From contig CAXBOT010000002.1 of assembly GCA_963977495.1 (NCBI GenBank), positions 124,001-188,000 of the forward strand: a stretch of DNA of 64,000 bases, given 5' to 3'. Positions 42,749-51,828 of this stretch are shown piece by piece. This stretch comes from UBA1672 sp963977495 (GTDB lineage: Bacteria > Pseudomonadota > Alphaproteobacteria > Micavibrionales > Micavibrionaceae). A program made the position numbers and the translations under genes. The notes below the pieces were generated by a model, which made no database searches, was not told the origin of the DNA, and was given only the letters and a program-made list of their open reading frames with translations. Each line of letters starts with the position of its first letter. The stretch's first letter is position 1.

Positions 42749-43174
42749 CTATTCTGCGTCAAGAGTCGTTGTTGCGTCGTTGCCTGTTTCGGATAATTTG
42801 TTTTTATCGGAAATGGCTTGAAGCAGTTCATCATAAAACTCATCTTCACTGACAAAACTGAAAGATGAGTCTGAAATTGTGTGTGTCAGACCTTTTACAT
42901 CCGCCCATGTTTTTGCGTCGAAATCGTATTTCATGGGTTTATCCATGACGAAGTCATCATCATCCAATTCATCCAGCGGTGTGTTCTTGATGAGCTCTGA
43001 GCTGTCATCTGCGATCATTTGCACAGAAATAAATTCTTTGTGACCTTGCCCTTCATCATAAATGCCAAATTTTGTGTATGAGCGCGTGTCTCTTCCGAGG
43101 TTTGTACCGTCGGATGTTCTTAAAAAGGTTTCTCCAAATTTATCAGAGAGTTCTTGAAATTTTTGATCGTCCAT
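42749..43174 (-). CDS. Acidic soluble protein, second gene of the cassette
   Basis: 141 residues from the ATG at 43174; a longer reading from 43222 adds 16 residues. Acidic (many Asp and Glu, including an Asp-Glu-Leu-Asp-Asp-Asp-Asp run). No membrane segment or known motif. It lies 94 bases after the RelA/SpoT-like gene and 6 bases before the next small gene. Acidic neighbours of alarmone-synthetase-like genes are sometimes antitoxins; this is only a possibility here. Confidence 0.65.
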   Translation of the reverse strand: MDDQKFQELSDKFGETFLRTSDGTNLGRDTRSYTKFGIYDEGQGHKEFISVQMIADDSSELIKNTPLDELDDDDFVMDKPMKYDFDAKTWADVKGLTHTISDSSFSFVSEDEFYDELLQAISDKNKLSETGNDATTTLDAE

Positions 43175-43267
43175 AATGTCAATTCCGTTTTCTAACCGTG
43201 TGGTTATAACTTTATTTAGCACAACGGTATTCTAAAATGCTTTAAAAAAATTTATTTTTATAATGAG

Positions 43268-44176
43268 TTAATTTACGCTTGGGTCGCCCATTTCATTTAA
43301 TTTATCGATCATACCCTCTAGTTTTAATTCTCTGTTTCGTGTTAACGCAATTTTTGACCTTACCTCAGGTTTTAAAAGCTTATCATATCCGGCGTCACGT
43401 GCGGCCAATCCGTTGTGGTAACGACAGGCGGCAAAGTTGTAGGCGGCGCGTTTACGATCTTCCGGTGTAAGCTCTCCTTCTTTATCCAGAATTTCTTCGG
43501 CGGCGCGTTTATAGGGATGCGTTTTATCGTAGACGGCTTCTATTTGTTCGGCAACGATTTGTAATTCTACGATCTGGAAGTCTTCTGCGCCAACACTATC
43601 TTTACCCACGGGAACGGCGAGTTTGTAGTTGATGCAGCGATAGCCTGTGAAATCTTTAGGATCTTCAAAAAAGTCTGATTGTCGTGCAACCTCACAATTA
43701 TGATGTTGCATAAATTCCGGTCTTTTTTGTGGTGTGTCGAATGTGACGGTCGTGTCAGATTCTTCGGTTACTTTAATACCGTGTTTTTGCGTCAATTCAG
43801 TATCTAATGACCCGCCGGACATAAGGCTTTTGATGCCTTCTACTTGTTCGGGCGTAACCACCACTATTTTTGCGCGAACAAAATCGGTAACACGCGTTAT
43901 ATCGCCGTCATAATCACGGTTCGCTTTGTTTCGTGCAACGTCTAGTTTTTTGTTCGGGCCGAGTATGAAATCGCACACGCCACCATTGTTGGAAACTTCC
44001 TTAACAATGTCGATCAGCATGTTTTTAAGGTTTTCTCTGGCTATGTCTTGTGTTTCGATAATGCGCTCTATCGGCATTCTTTGGCACAGACAGCCTTTTT
44101 TGTCGTGAAAGTGGCTAGATATTTGACCAGAGCCATCTGTCTCAGGGTCGTCACTTGACGCGCTAAAACCAACCAT
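43268..44176 (-). CDS. RelA/SpoT-like nucleotidyltransferase-domain protein (divergent)
   Basis: 302 residues. The middle resembles the (p)ppGpp synthetase fold: a lysine/arginine segment then Ile-Thr-Arg-Val-Thr-Asp98-Phe-Val-Arg101-Ala-Lys-Ile-Val-Val, Gly178-Tyr-Arg, and Val-Glu204-Leu-Gln206-Ile followed by His220-x-Tyr-Lys, matching the Asp/Arg and Glu-x-Gln/His signatures of that family. It lacks HD, TGS and ACT domains. Assignment rests on these scattered residues, so it is tentative. It might be a small alarmone synthetase, a nucleotidyltransferase toxin or an inactive relative. The following two acidic genes on the same strand probably belong to its operon. Confidence 0.6.
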   Translation of the reverse strand: MVGFSASSDDPETDGSGQISSHFHDKKGCLCQRMPIERIIETQDIARENLKNMLIDIVKEVSNNGGVCDFILGPNKKLDVARNKANRDYDGDITRVTDFVRAKIVVVTPEQVEGIKSLMSGGSLDTELTQKHGIKVTEESDTTVTFDTPQKRPEFMQHHNCEVARQSDFFEDPKDFTGYRCINYKLAVPVGKDSVGAEDFQIVELQIVAEQIEAVYDKTHPYKRAAEEILDKEGELTPEDRKRAAYNFAACRYHNGLAARDAGYDKLLKPEVRSKIALTRNRELKLEGMIDKLNEMGDPSVN

Positions 44177-44373
44177 ATTATCAATCCCAATTATATTTAT
44201 TCTTCATTTTTTTGTACTATATCAAAATATAGGTATGAAATGCAAGAATCTAAAGCATAAAACACGCTGAAAACGTTATGTATCGGGCGTATGGATTTTG
44301 CACTTGCATCATACGGGCAAGGTCGATATACAAAAAGCACAAAAATCTAACGGGTATAAGGATAGACTTAGAG

Positions 44374-44796
44374 ATGGCAATAGAACGTACATTTTCAATT
44401 ATTAAACCAGATGCAACGCGCCGTAATCTGACGGGCGCAGTTAATGCAAAGCTGGAGGCTGCTGGCCTGCGTATTGTTGCGCAAAAGCGTATTCACATGT
44501 CAAAAACGCAAGCTGAAGGGTTTTATGCTATTCACAAAGAGCGTCCGTTTTTTGGTGAATTGACTGATTCCATGTCTGCCGAACCTGTTGTTGTACAAGT
44601 GCTTGAAGGTGAAGATGCCGTTGCTAAAAACCGTGCGGTTATGGGTGCAACCAACCCTGATGATGCAGATGCGGGTACGATTCGTAAAGAATATGGCGTT
44701 GATATCGGTGAAAACTCAGTGCATGGCTCTGATTCACTTGATAATGCAAAAATAGAGATTGATTACTTTTTCAACAATGACGAAATCGTCGGTTAA
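44374..44796 (+). CDS. ndk: Nucleoside diphosphate kinase
   Basis: Balances nucleoside triphosphate pools. 140 residues from the ATG at 44374; an in-frame extension from 44278 is not homologous. Asn-Ser-Val-His-Gly-Ser-Asp-Ser carries the phosphohistidine His117, and Arg-Thr-Phe-Ser-Ile-Ile-Lys-Pro-Asp-Ala (5-14) is the family start. A possible AAGGAT ribosome site lies 10 bases upstream. It converges with the histidine kinase gene after 23 bases. Confidence 0.96.
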   Translation: MAIERTFSIIKPDATRRNLTGAVNAKLEAAGLRIVAQKRIHMSKTQAEGFYAIHKERPFFGELTDSMSAEPVVVQVLEGEDAVAKNRAVMGATNPDDADAGTIRKEYGVDIGENSVHGSDSLDNAKIEIDYFFNNDEIVG

Positions 44797-44819
44797 AAAA
44801 TTTTAAGAAAACGGACTGA

Positions 44820-47800
44820 TTATTGTTCGGCCCATTTCAGAAGTGCTGCCCGTGTTTGATCATTGGCGGCACTTAGTTTTTTGGCCTGCTTGATGGCTTC
44901 GGATTCTTGTGACAGTTTTGCCGCGCGTTCAACGTGGCCGGCAATATTACTGACATGCGTCATACCAAAGTTACCGGTCATGCCTTTTAATTCGTGCGCG
45001 CGCGCGCCCAGTGCTGCGATGTTGCTTTCTTCAATATTGATTTGAAGGTCATCAATAATTTCTGTCGCTTTATTCAAAAACCCTTCCAGTAAGCTCATGA
45101 ATTGCTCTTTTCCAAGCGTATCGATGAGGCTTTGGAGCATGTCTTTATTGATCAGGGGTTCTGTTTCCGGAACGTCTTGTGGTTCATTGTCCATGTCTGT
45201 GTCCTTTACCTCACTTGGCGTGGTCTGATTGTTTTCAGCGGGCGCAATTGTATTTTCTTTATCAGGGGCAGAGGGTGGGGTGTTTGCACTCTCTGTCGGC
45301 GCTTTTGGTTCTTGTGCAGGTTGATGTGAGGAATGTTGCTCCATCAAATAACGCTGGATTTCGGTCATTTCATCATCAGGCGCATTGCGTTTGAAAGAGG
45401 ATTTTTCTTTGGCGGATGAGGATGTGGTAATGCCAACCGAAGCGGTTTGCGCTGCGGCGGGTTTGTCTTTCTTTTCCATTGTACTTTCCGTTGTTTCCTC
45501 GGGTTTTTTGTCTGCCGATTTCATGACATCGTCATCTCTCATCGGTTTGATCTTGGCGCTGCTGTTTGAGAGCGCTGAATCGGAAACAAAATGCTCGCGT
45601 TCATCAAAACTTAAATTCGTTGGAACGTTGGCCAGATCAATGCCTTTATCCTGCGTAACTTTGTTCGGCTTTTGTGCCGTTAAGGGTTGAGCGATCGGGG
45701 CGGGGGCAATCGTCGTATCGTTCGGACTGTCGGCAAATATGTCTCGATCGGTGTCTATTGATTTGTCAGAGATATCATTTTCAAATTTACCGATTGAGGC
45801 ATTATGAAGTAATTCATTGAGCTGTTTTGAATCAATCGGTTTGGCTAGAAATCCGTTCATTCCGGCGGCGAAAAATGCCTCGATATCCTCCAGCATGACA
45901 TTACCTGTCAGGGCAACAACGGGGATGGATGATATGTCCTTATTAGGGTCGGCGCGCAATCTTTTGGTGGTTTCCAGACCTGATAAACCATCCATCTGAA
46001 TATCCATGAGAACCAGTTCAGGCTGATGTTTGCGGCATAGATCCAGCGCCTCCAACCCGTTGGCGGCCATGTACAAGGTGTGCCCTTGTTGGGAGAGTAA
46101 ACCATCCAGAACCTTGCGGTTCATTTCATTGTCTTCGGTAACCAGGATGCGCATTGGTTTGGTGTTATATTCGCGTTTATTCTCGGGGTCGAAAATATCG
46201 TTACGGCCATTATCGGGAAGCCCTGTTTGAAGCTGTTCCATATCCAATTCGAAGAAGAATGTACTGCCGCTTCCTGTGACACTGTCGACGTTAATACCGC
46301 CGCCCATGGCCTTAATAAGGCGATACGAAATGGCAAGCCCCAACCCTGTTCCGCCATATTTTCTGGAGATGCTGGTTTCAGCTTGCGTAAAGGGGGTGAA
46401 GAGTTTGCGCTGGGCTTCTTCAGAGATACCAATCCCTGTATCTTGAACTTCAAATCGGATCGTTTTTTTGCTGTCATCAATCATCGATACTTTTATGATG
46501 ACTTCGCCCTTTTCGGTGAATTTAAGGCCGTTATTGACAAGGTTCAGAAGTACCTGACGCAATCGCGTCGGATCACCTGAGACAATAGGGGGGATGTTGC
46601 CTTCTATGGTTGAGTTCAGGCCGACATTTTTTTGCGAGGCATGACCGGACATTAAAATGATAATATCTTGAATGAGTTTACGCAGATCAAAATTAACAGT
46701 TTCCACTTCCATACTGCCGCGCTCGATTTTCTCGAAATCAAGAATATCATTCAAAAGCGCCATCATCGTATCACCTGATTTGCGGATAATATCGACATAA
46801 TCATTTTGGGTTTTGCTTAAACTGGTGCTTTGTAACAATTGAACCATACCCAAAATACCGTTCATCGGTGTTCTGATTTCATGGCTTACCACAGCCAAAA
46901 ACGCGGATTTTGCTTGGTTGGCTTTGTCTGCTGTTTCTTTGGAAGCGCGCATTTCTTCGGTGCGTTTGATTTCTCTTTCCCGTAATTCGGACATGAGCTC
47001 TCTTTCGCGCTCAATAACACGTAAGAGCCGCGCTTGATCGGCAGAATCTTTTGATTTTTGCAAACGCGCCAGTGATTGATCATCACGCATTTGATGCTCT
47101 GTTTCGTGTATTTTACGGTGCTTTCTGTGCACATTGGATTGTAGATAAGCAACCATGAAGCACATGCCTTGGATCAGGTGTATTGACCAGAAATACGGAA
47201 TATAAACGGGGCTGATGATGCCGAATGTTGCGGCTGTCAAAAGCGCAAGAGCGGCGCCGGCTAATAAAAGACCCGTACAGAACAGAGCTATAATCAAAGG
47301 CGATTTATCATTTGTGAAATATGTGATTGTGGCGAGCAAAAGCAGACATGCGCATATTGTGCTGACGATGACGGTCAGGCCCGTGGTGCCGGGTATGGCT
47401 AGGAATGAGTATGAAAGAACAGCCGCAATGATAAAAAGCGTCAGGACAATCAGTGCAATATTTTCCATTGGTCGGTGGTCGTATGTCAGTTTGGAAAAGA
47501 ATTTTGATGCGATGATCAGAAGAATGAAACTGGACATATATAGCCAGAAAAGCAGCGTCCCGTTGATGATTAAGTCAGGGACAATATAGGCGTTCAGGTT
47601 AAAAAACAGAGCGCACAGCACGGTATAATATGACATGAGAGCAATAGATGCTTTGTTCCTGCCGATGTAAAAGGATGCCATAAAGAAAAAGATAATGCCG
47701 ATGAACAAAAACGCGACAATGATGTTGTTGGGGTCGCCTTTCAGGAGCATACGCATATAGGTGATCTGAGGGACGAGCGTGGGTTTAAAAACCAACGGCA

Positions 47801-48368
47801 GCCCTTTTTGGGCTTCGAGTTGAATAATAAATGTATTTTGTATGCCGGGTTTGATATTCAGCGATAAAGCAGAACCGAGAAAAGGGGATTGCTCATCGGG
47901 CTGCGCGGCAGGAAATGAGACACTTTGCTTTGTGCTTTGATTGAGAACGCTGATTGTTTTAATCATCCCCATTCTACCGTCAATCGCATCACCAAAATGT
48001 AAAACCCAGTCACTGGTTTTGGTTTTATTGTTAACAGAGAAGATAATCCATACGGCGTGCTGTGTGTTTTCCAGATTAATCAGATCTGTTTGTTGCTTTT
48101 TGCCGCGTAAATTATTGTTGTGACGCTTGATAAGCGTTTCCGGGCTTAAGCCTTTACCTTCATCGATACTGACATAGCTGTATGGCGCGATATTATATGC
48201 TGTTTCATTGTCTTCAAGCGTCAGGGTGTTTTGATCCTGCGCAAAAGCCTGTTGCGATATGCCGCAGAAAAACATGACCGACAGCACGTAAAAAGCCACC
48301 GCACGGATGCGCGTTCTTTTTGTGTGAGCGGTTATATGTGTATCTATTACGGTCAAAATATAGAGCAC
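44820..48368 (-). CDS. Hybrid sensor histidine kinase: 7TMR-DISM sensor, kinase, receiver, Hpt
   Basis: 1182 residues from a GTG start. Order of domains: signal/anchor (25-44), 7TMR-DISMED2-type periplasmic sensor (about 48-200), seven membrane helices (about 215-410), coiled coil (415-490), HisKA with phosphohistidine 496 in Val-Val-Ser-His-Glu-Ile-Arg-Thr-Pro-Met, HATPase with Asn613 and Gly-x-Gly boxes (Asp-Thr-Gly-Ile-Gly 643-647; Gly-Thr-Gly-Leu-Gly-Leu 673-678), a receiver with Asp789, a roughly 220-residue disordered Ser/Glu/Lys/Pro-rich linker, and an Hpt domain with His1125 in Ala-His-Glu-Leu-Lys-Gly. All phosphorelay residues are intact. The 7TM sensor type often binds carbohydrate-like ligands. 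The cognate output regulator is unknown. Confidence 0.92.
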   Translation of the reverse strand: MLYILTVIDTHITAHTKRTRIRAVAFYVLSVMFFCGISQQAFAQDQNTLTLEDNETAYNIAPYSYVSIDEGKGLSPETLIKRHNNNLRGKKQQTDLINLENTQHAVWIIFSVNNKTKTSDWVLHFGDAIDGRMGMIKTISVLNQSTKQSVSFPAAQPDEQSPFLGSALSLNIKPGIQNTFIIQLEAQKGLPLVFKPTLVPQITYMRMLLKGDPNNIIVAFLFIGIIFFFMASFYIGRNKASIALMSYYTVLCALFFNLNAYIVPDLIINGTLLFWLYMSSFILLIIASKFFSKLTYDHRPMENIALIVLTLFIIAAVLSYSFLAIPGTTGLTVIVSTICACLLLLATITYFTNDKSPLIIALFCTGLLLAGAALALLTAATFGIISPVYIPYFWSIHLIQGMCFMVAYLQSNVHRKHRKIHETEHQMRDDQSLARLQKSKDSADQARLLRVIERERELMSELREREIKRTEEMRASKETADKANQAKSAFLAVVSHEIRTPMNGILGMVQLLQSTSLSKTQNDYVDIIRKSGDTMMALLNDILDFEKIERGSMEVETVNFDLRKLIQDIIILMSGHASQKNVGLNSTIEGNIPPIVSGDPTRLRQVLLNLVNNGLKFTEKGEVIIKVSMIDDSKKTIRFEVQDTGIGISEEAQRKLFTPFTQAETSISRKYGGTGLGLAISYRLIKAMGGGINVDSVTGSGSTFFFELDMEQLQTGLPDNGRNDIFDPENKREYNTKPMRILVTEDNEMNRKVLDGLLSQQGHTLYMAANGLEALDLCRKHQPELVLMDIQMDGLSGLETTKRLRADPNKDISSIPVVALTGNVMLEDIEAFFAAGMNGFLAKPIDSKQLNELLHNASIGKFENDISDKSIDTDRDIFADSPNDTTIAPAPIAQPLTAQKPNKVTQDKGIDLANVPTNLSFDEREHFVSDSALSNSSAKIKPMRDDDVMKSADKKPEETTESTMEKKDKPAAAQTASVGITTSSSAKEKSSFKRNAPDDEMTEIQRYLMEQHSSHQPAQEPKAPTESANTPPSAPDKENTIAPAENNQTTPSEVKDTDMDNEPQDVPETEPLINKDMLQSLIDTLGKEQFMSLLEGFLNKATEIIDDLQINIEESNIAALGARAHELKGMTGNFGMTHVSNIAGHVERAAKLSQESEAIKQAKKLSAANDQTRAALLKWAEQ

Positions 48369-48431
48369 TGTCTTTTGTGTGAATGAAACGCAGTGGTGGT
48401 TCTACTCACGCAGCAGTATGACTGTAAATAG

Positions 48432-48446
48432 TTAAGGTTTTCTTAG
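48432..48446. promoter_or_regulatory. CtrA-like motif upstream of the hybrid kinase
   Basis: TTAA-N7-TTAG at 48432-48446 matches the alphaproteobacterial CtrA full site (TTAA-N7-TTAA) at seven of eight bases. It lies about 64 bases before the kinase start. CtrA and its box in this species are assumed, not shown. Confidence 0.3.
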
Positions 48447-48485
48447 AAAAACGGCTTTGTTTGATTTTATTCTTGGGGCGCAATG

Positions 48486-48638
48486 TTATGTAAATTTAAC
48501 AAATGCTAAAGCCAAAAGTATAAGAATGATAGCGGTGGCGATTGTCGCATATTTTGTGCCAATCATAAAATTGTGCCAAAAATCTTGCGCTTTTTGCAAT
48601 TCTTTCGGGTCAACTTTAACTGCTTTATGTTCGGCCAT
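48486..48638 (-). CDS. aa3-type cytochrome c oxidase subunit IV
   Basis: A 50-residue protein: 20 polar residues with a charged Pro-Lys-Glu-Leu-Gln-Lys-Ala-Gln segment, then Phe-Trp-His-Asn-Phe and one membrane helix (about 28-47). This size and pattern (polar head, aromatic belt, single helix) fit the small fourth subunit of alphaproteobacterial aa3 oxidase (COX4_pro_2 family, from memory). GGAAAATGAG lies before the ATG at 48638. The main oxidase genes are not in the window; in many alphaproteobacteria this gene is also unlinked. Confidence 0.75.
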   Translation of the reverse strand: MAEHKAVKVDPKELQKAQDFWHNFMIGTKYATIATAIILILLALAFVKFT

Positions 48639-48692
48639 GGCTCATTTTCCTTATGCTTTCTAGACGTGGGAGTATGATAATCAATATTGTCT

Positions 48693-49292
48693 TTATGTTC
48701 TACTGGTTTTTTGGCTTGATGCGGCGAGAAGCTTTATGGCTTCGGGATAGATCAGATGTTCCTGCTCTAATACGCGCGCGGAAAGCGTTTTGGGTGTATC
48801 ACCCTTTAAAATAGGAACGCGGTTTTGGGCAATGATCGGGCCGCTATCCAGATCGGGGATGACAAAATGCACTGTGCATCCCGCTTCTGTCTTGCCGTCA
48901 TTGATGGCGCGCTCATGGGTGTGCAGCCCCTTATAATCAGGCAATAAAGAGGGGTGGATGTTGATGATTTGATCAGGCCATTGTTCGACAAAGGAGCCGG
49001 TTAAAATGCGCATGAAACCGGCAAGGACAATCAGATCAATGTCATAGTTTTTCAGGCGGTCTTGAATTTCATCTTCAAATTCTTCGCGCGTTTCATAGGC
49101 TTTATGGTCGACATATTCCGTTGGGATACCATTTTCTTTGGCGAAGGCAAGCCCCTTGGAATCGGCGCGATTGGATAAAACCATAGAGATTTCTGCGGGG
49201 TAGTCGGCTTGCGCGCAGGCGGCCATGATGGAGCGCATATTGCTGCCGCGTCCGGATAAAAAAATCGCTAATTTTAGTTTTCTTATGCCCAT
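48693..49292 (-). CDS. purN: Phosphoribosylglycinamide formyltransferase
   Basis: The third step of purine synthesis, transferring a formyl group from 10-formyl-tetrahydrofolate. The N-terminal Ser-Gly-Arg-Gly-Ser-Asn (13-18) and the catalytic region Asn-Ile-His-Pro-Ser-Leu-Leu-Pro (Asn and His) with His-Thr-His and Asp-x-Gly-Pro-Ile are present. Length 199 is normal. Its start overlaps the end of purM by 10 bases, so the genes are coupled. Confidence 0.95.
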   Translation of the reverse strand: MGIRKLKLAIFLSGRGSNMRSIMAACAQADYPAEISMVLSNRADSKGLAFAKENGIPTEYVDHKAYETREEFEDEIQDRLKNYDIDLIVLAGFMRILTGSFVEQWPDQIINIHPSLLPDYKGLHTHERAINDGKTEAGCTVHFVIPDLDSGPIIAQNRVPILKGDTPKTLSARVLEQEHLIYPEAIKLLAASSQKTSRT

Positions 49293-50434
49293 GACTTTGC
49301 GCGGTTATCCATTTGTATGCGAATATCCGATTGTTTCTGCGGCATGATTGTGCCGATACGGCTGACGGTTTCCCCTGTAGAGATCAGGGATTTTTCAATT
49401 TTGTCCGCATGCGCAGGATCGCAAATAACAATCATACCCAAACCACAATTCAAGGTGCGCGCCAGATCATCATTATCCAGTTTGCCCTCTTTTTTGAGCC
49501 ATTTGAATATGGCGGGCAGTTCCCATGTTGAGGCATCCAGTGTGGCCATCAGGCCATCAGGCAGAACGCGCGGGATATTCTCTGTCAAGCCGCCGCCTGT
49601 GATGTGCGCCATGCCCTTGATCGCGGGTGATCCGTCTTTGCTTTTAATCTCCAACGCTTTCAACAGTGATTTCACATAGATGCGCGTCGGGGCGAGTAAC
49701 GCTTCGACCAGTGTTTCGGCTTTTTTCTGGGTTTGCTTTTCAATATCTTTATCTTGGTATTTAACCATCAGGTTAAAGGGGCATGCCTCATCATAGGCAT
49801 GTTTTGTGTCCGCGATGATTTTACGCACCAGTGAATAGCCGTTTGAGTGCACACCGTTAGAGGCCAGCCCTAAAATAATCTGGCCTTCTTCTATATGCTC
49901 GCCTGTGACGACAGATTCGCGGTTGACCGCGCCAACGGTAAAGCCTGCGAGATCGTAATCGCCATCGGCATAAAGCCCGGGCATCTCGGCCGTTTCGCCG
50001 CCAATAAGCGCGCATCCGGCAATTTCACAGCCCTTTGCAACACTTTCAATCACCGCTTTGGCAACAGGGTTTTCCAACTTGCCTGTTGCGAAATAATCTA
50101 GGAAGAATAACGGCTCTGCGCCTTGAACCACCAGATCATTCACGCACATGGCAACGGCATCAATGCCGATGGTGTGATGTGTGTGTGAATCGATGGCAAT
50201 TTTAATTTTTGTGCCGACACCGTCGGTGGAGGAAACGAGGATAGGATCGTCATAGCCTGCGGCTTTTAAATCAAACAACGCGCCAAAACCACCAAAGCCG
50301 GGCATCGTACCCGTACGGTCAGTATTTTTAATGGCTGGTTTGATGTTTTCGACAAGGTCCGAGGCGGCATCAATGTCAACGCCGGCATCCTTATAAGCAC
50401 TATTCTTTTGTGGCGCTTTATTATGATCTAGCAT
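49283..50434 (-). CDS. purM: Phosphoribosylformylglycinamidine cyclo-ligase
   Basis: The fifth step of purine synthesis, closing the imidazole ring (AIR synthetase). Family marks: Asp-Ala-Gly-Val-Asp-Ile-Asp, Ser-Ser-Thr-Asp-Gly-Val-Gly-Thr-Lys, Asp-Ala-Val-Ala-Met-Cys-Val-Asn-Asp and His-Ile-Thr-Gly-Gly-Gly. 383 residues. It heads the purM-purN operon and is divergent from the DUF2066 gene; purM next to a DUF2066/PerM/Hda cluster is a common alphaproteobacterial order. Confidence 0.95.
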   Translation of the reverse strand: MLDHNKAPQKNSAYKDAGVDIDAASDLVENIKPAIKNTDRTGTMPGFGGFGALFDLKAAGYDDPILVSSTDGVGTKIKIAIDSHTHHTIGIDAVAMCVNDLVVQGAEPLFFLDYFATGKLENPVAKAVIESVAKGCEIAGCALIGGETAEMPGLYADGDYDLAGFTVGAVNRESVVTGEHIEEGQIILGLASNGVHSNGYSLVRKIIADTKHAYDEACPFNLMVKYQDKDIEKQTQKKAETLVEALLAPTRIYVKSLLKALEIKSKDGSPAIKGMAHITGGGLTENIPRVLPDGLMATLDASTWELPAIFKWLKKEGKLDNDDLARTLNCGLGMIVICDPAHADKIEKSLISTGETVSRIGTIMPQKQSDIRIQMDNRAKSWA

Positions 50435-50534
50435 GATACTCGCCTATCCTTCTGTTCTTTCATGTTGCTCTTACGCGCTGCTCGTTATAAAACTAAAAGC
50501 ATACATAATTAAAACACTCTATTTCAGGTGCACC

Positions 50535-51797
50535 ATGGGCATACCGCATAAGGCTTTTTACTGCAAGCGTATAATATTTTCCACTCTATTTTCTTTTTTT
50601 CTGCTGTTTGCCAGTGTGCAGGCGCAGGCTTACGATTCACTTTTTATTGTTGAAAATGTAACGGTTGATGTGACGGCGAACGATTCGGTATCTGCGCAAA
50701 ATCAGGCCTTTTCACAGGCACAAATGCAAGCCTTTGCCATATTGACAAAACGTATGGTTTCAGAGGCTGACGCGGCAACGGTGCAACAACCTGATCTGGA
50801 TACGATTGCATCCATGATTAAGGATTACGAGATCAAGAACGAGCATATGTCCGCGGTGCGTTATGTGGGGGATTTTACCTTCCGTTTTAATGAGCAAGCG
50901 GTCAGTCGCTTTTTCTCGGTGACCGGTGTGCACTATACGAATAAAAGCAGCAAGCCTTTACTGGTTCTGCCCATTTTCCAAATACAGGGCAAAAATACAA
51001 TATGGTCAGAGCGCAATCTCTGGATGCAGGCATGGACGCGCGCGCGCTTGCCTATTGGCGTTGTCCCCGTAGAAGTGCCGATTGGTGATCTGGATGATAT
51101 CGGTGATATCGACGATAATGACGCGTTGCGTTATGAGCGTAAAAGTCTGGATCGGATGTTGTTACGCTATGGCGCGGATGAAGCGGCGATTATGATTGCT
51201 GTGCCTGATCAAGTTTTGGGCGGGCAGCGCATGGATGACATCGCCAAGGGGCGTGTACGCATCAGTATTTACCGTACAGACCTCGGTAGTGCAGAGCGCG
51301 TGAATGATCTTTTGTTAGAGCCGCAAAATAATGAAACCGTTGCGCAAATCTATGATCGCGGTGTGCTGTCAGGCTATCAAGCGATACAAAAAGATTGGAA
51401 AAATAAAACCTTATCCAGTTCCTCACAGGCGCAATCATTTTATGTGCGTATGCCGGTGCGCGCGGTCGGAGATTTGGTGAAGGCGCAAAATACATTGGCG
51501 ACATTGCCGGGCTTTACCTCCGTCTCTGTGACATCGTTAAAGCCTGTAGAAGCCAGAATGTTGATTGTGTTTCGCGGCGATGAAGCGCGATTGAGAGAAG
51601 CATTGATGCGCACACATCTAACGCTGGGCGAGGCGCATGATAGCGATAAGCGTTTTGTACATAGCGGGGCGCGTTCACCTGATGTGATCTATGATCTTTA
51701 TACCAAGCAAAACAGATCGAATAGTTTTTTCCAGCCTGTTGAATCCTCTGTTGAGGATGCACCATTATCCAATGAAGGCGATGTGCGAACATTTTAG
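50535..51797 (+). CDS. DUF2066 domain protein, exported
   Basis: 420 residues from the ATG at 50535; a frame from 50433 lacks a site. A signal peptide (about 10-30, ending Val-Gln-Ala-Gln-Ala) leads to the periplasm. The N-terminal mature part (Asn-Val-Thr-Val-Asp-Val-Thr-Ala-Asn-Asp, Ser-Val-Ser-Ala-Gln-Asn-Gln-Ala) is typical of DUF2066 proteins. Function unknown. It is followed after 31 bases by the AI-2E family transporter, and the divergent purM supports the assignment. Confidence 0.85.
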   Translation: MGIPHKAFYCKRIIFSTLFSFFLLFASVQAQAYDSLFIVENVTVDVTANDSVSAQNQAFSQAQMQAFAILTKRMVSEADAATVQQPDLDTIASMIKDYEIKNEHMSAVRYVGDFTFRFNEQAVSRFFSVTGVHYTNKSSKPLLVLPIFQIQGKNTIWSERNLWMQAWTRARLPIGVVPVEVPIGDLDDIGDIDDNDALRYERKSLDRMLLRYGADEAAIMIAVPDQVLGGQRMDDIAKGRVRISIYRTDLGSAERVNDLLLEPQNNETVAQIYDRGVLSGYQAIQKDWKNKTLSSSSQAQSFYVRMPVRAVGDLVKAQNTLATLPGFTSVSVTSLKPVEARMLIVFRGDEARLREALMRTHLTLGEAHDSDKRFVHSGARSPDVIYDLYTKQNRSNSFFQPVESSVEDAPLSNEGDVRTF

Positions 51798-51828
51798 CCT
51801 ACTATAAATCCGAGGAGGAATAATCCGG

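Noticed and set aside
48457..48663. 68-codon plus-strand frame opposite the cytochrome oxidase subunit IV gene
   Set aside because: It is the mirror of the 50-residue minus-strand gene, whose product has a known family pattern.
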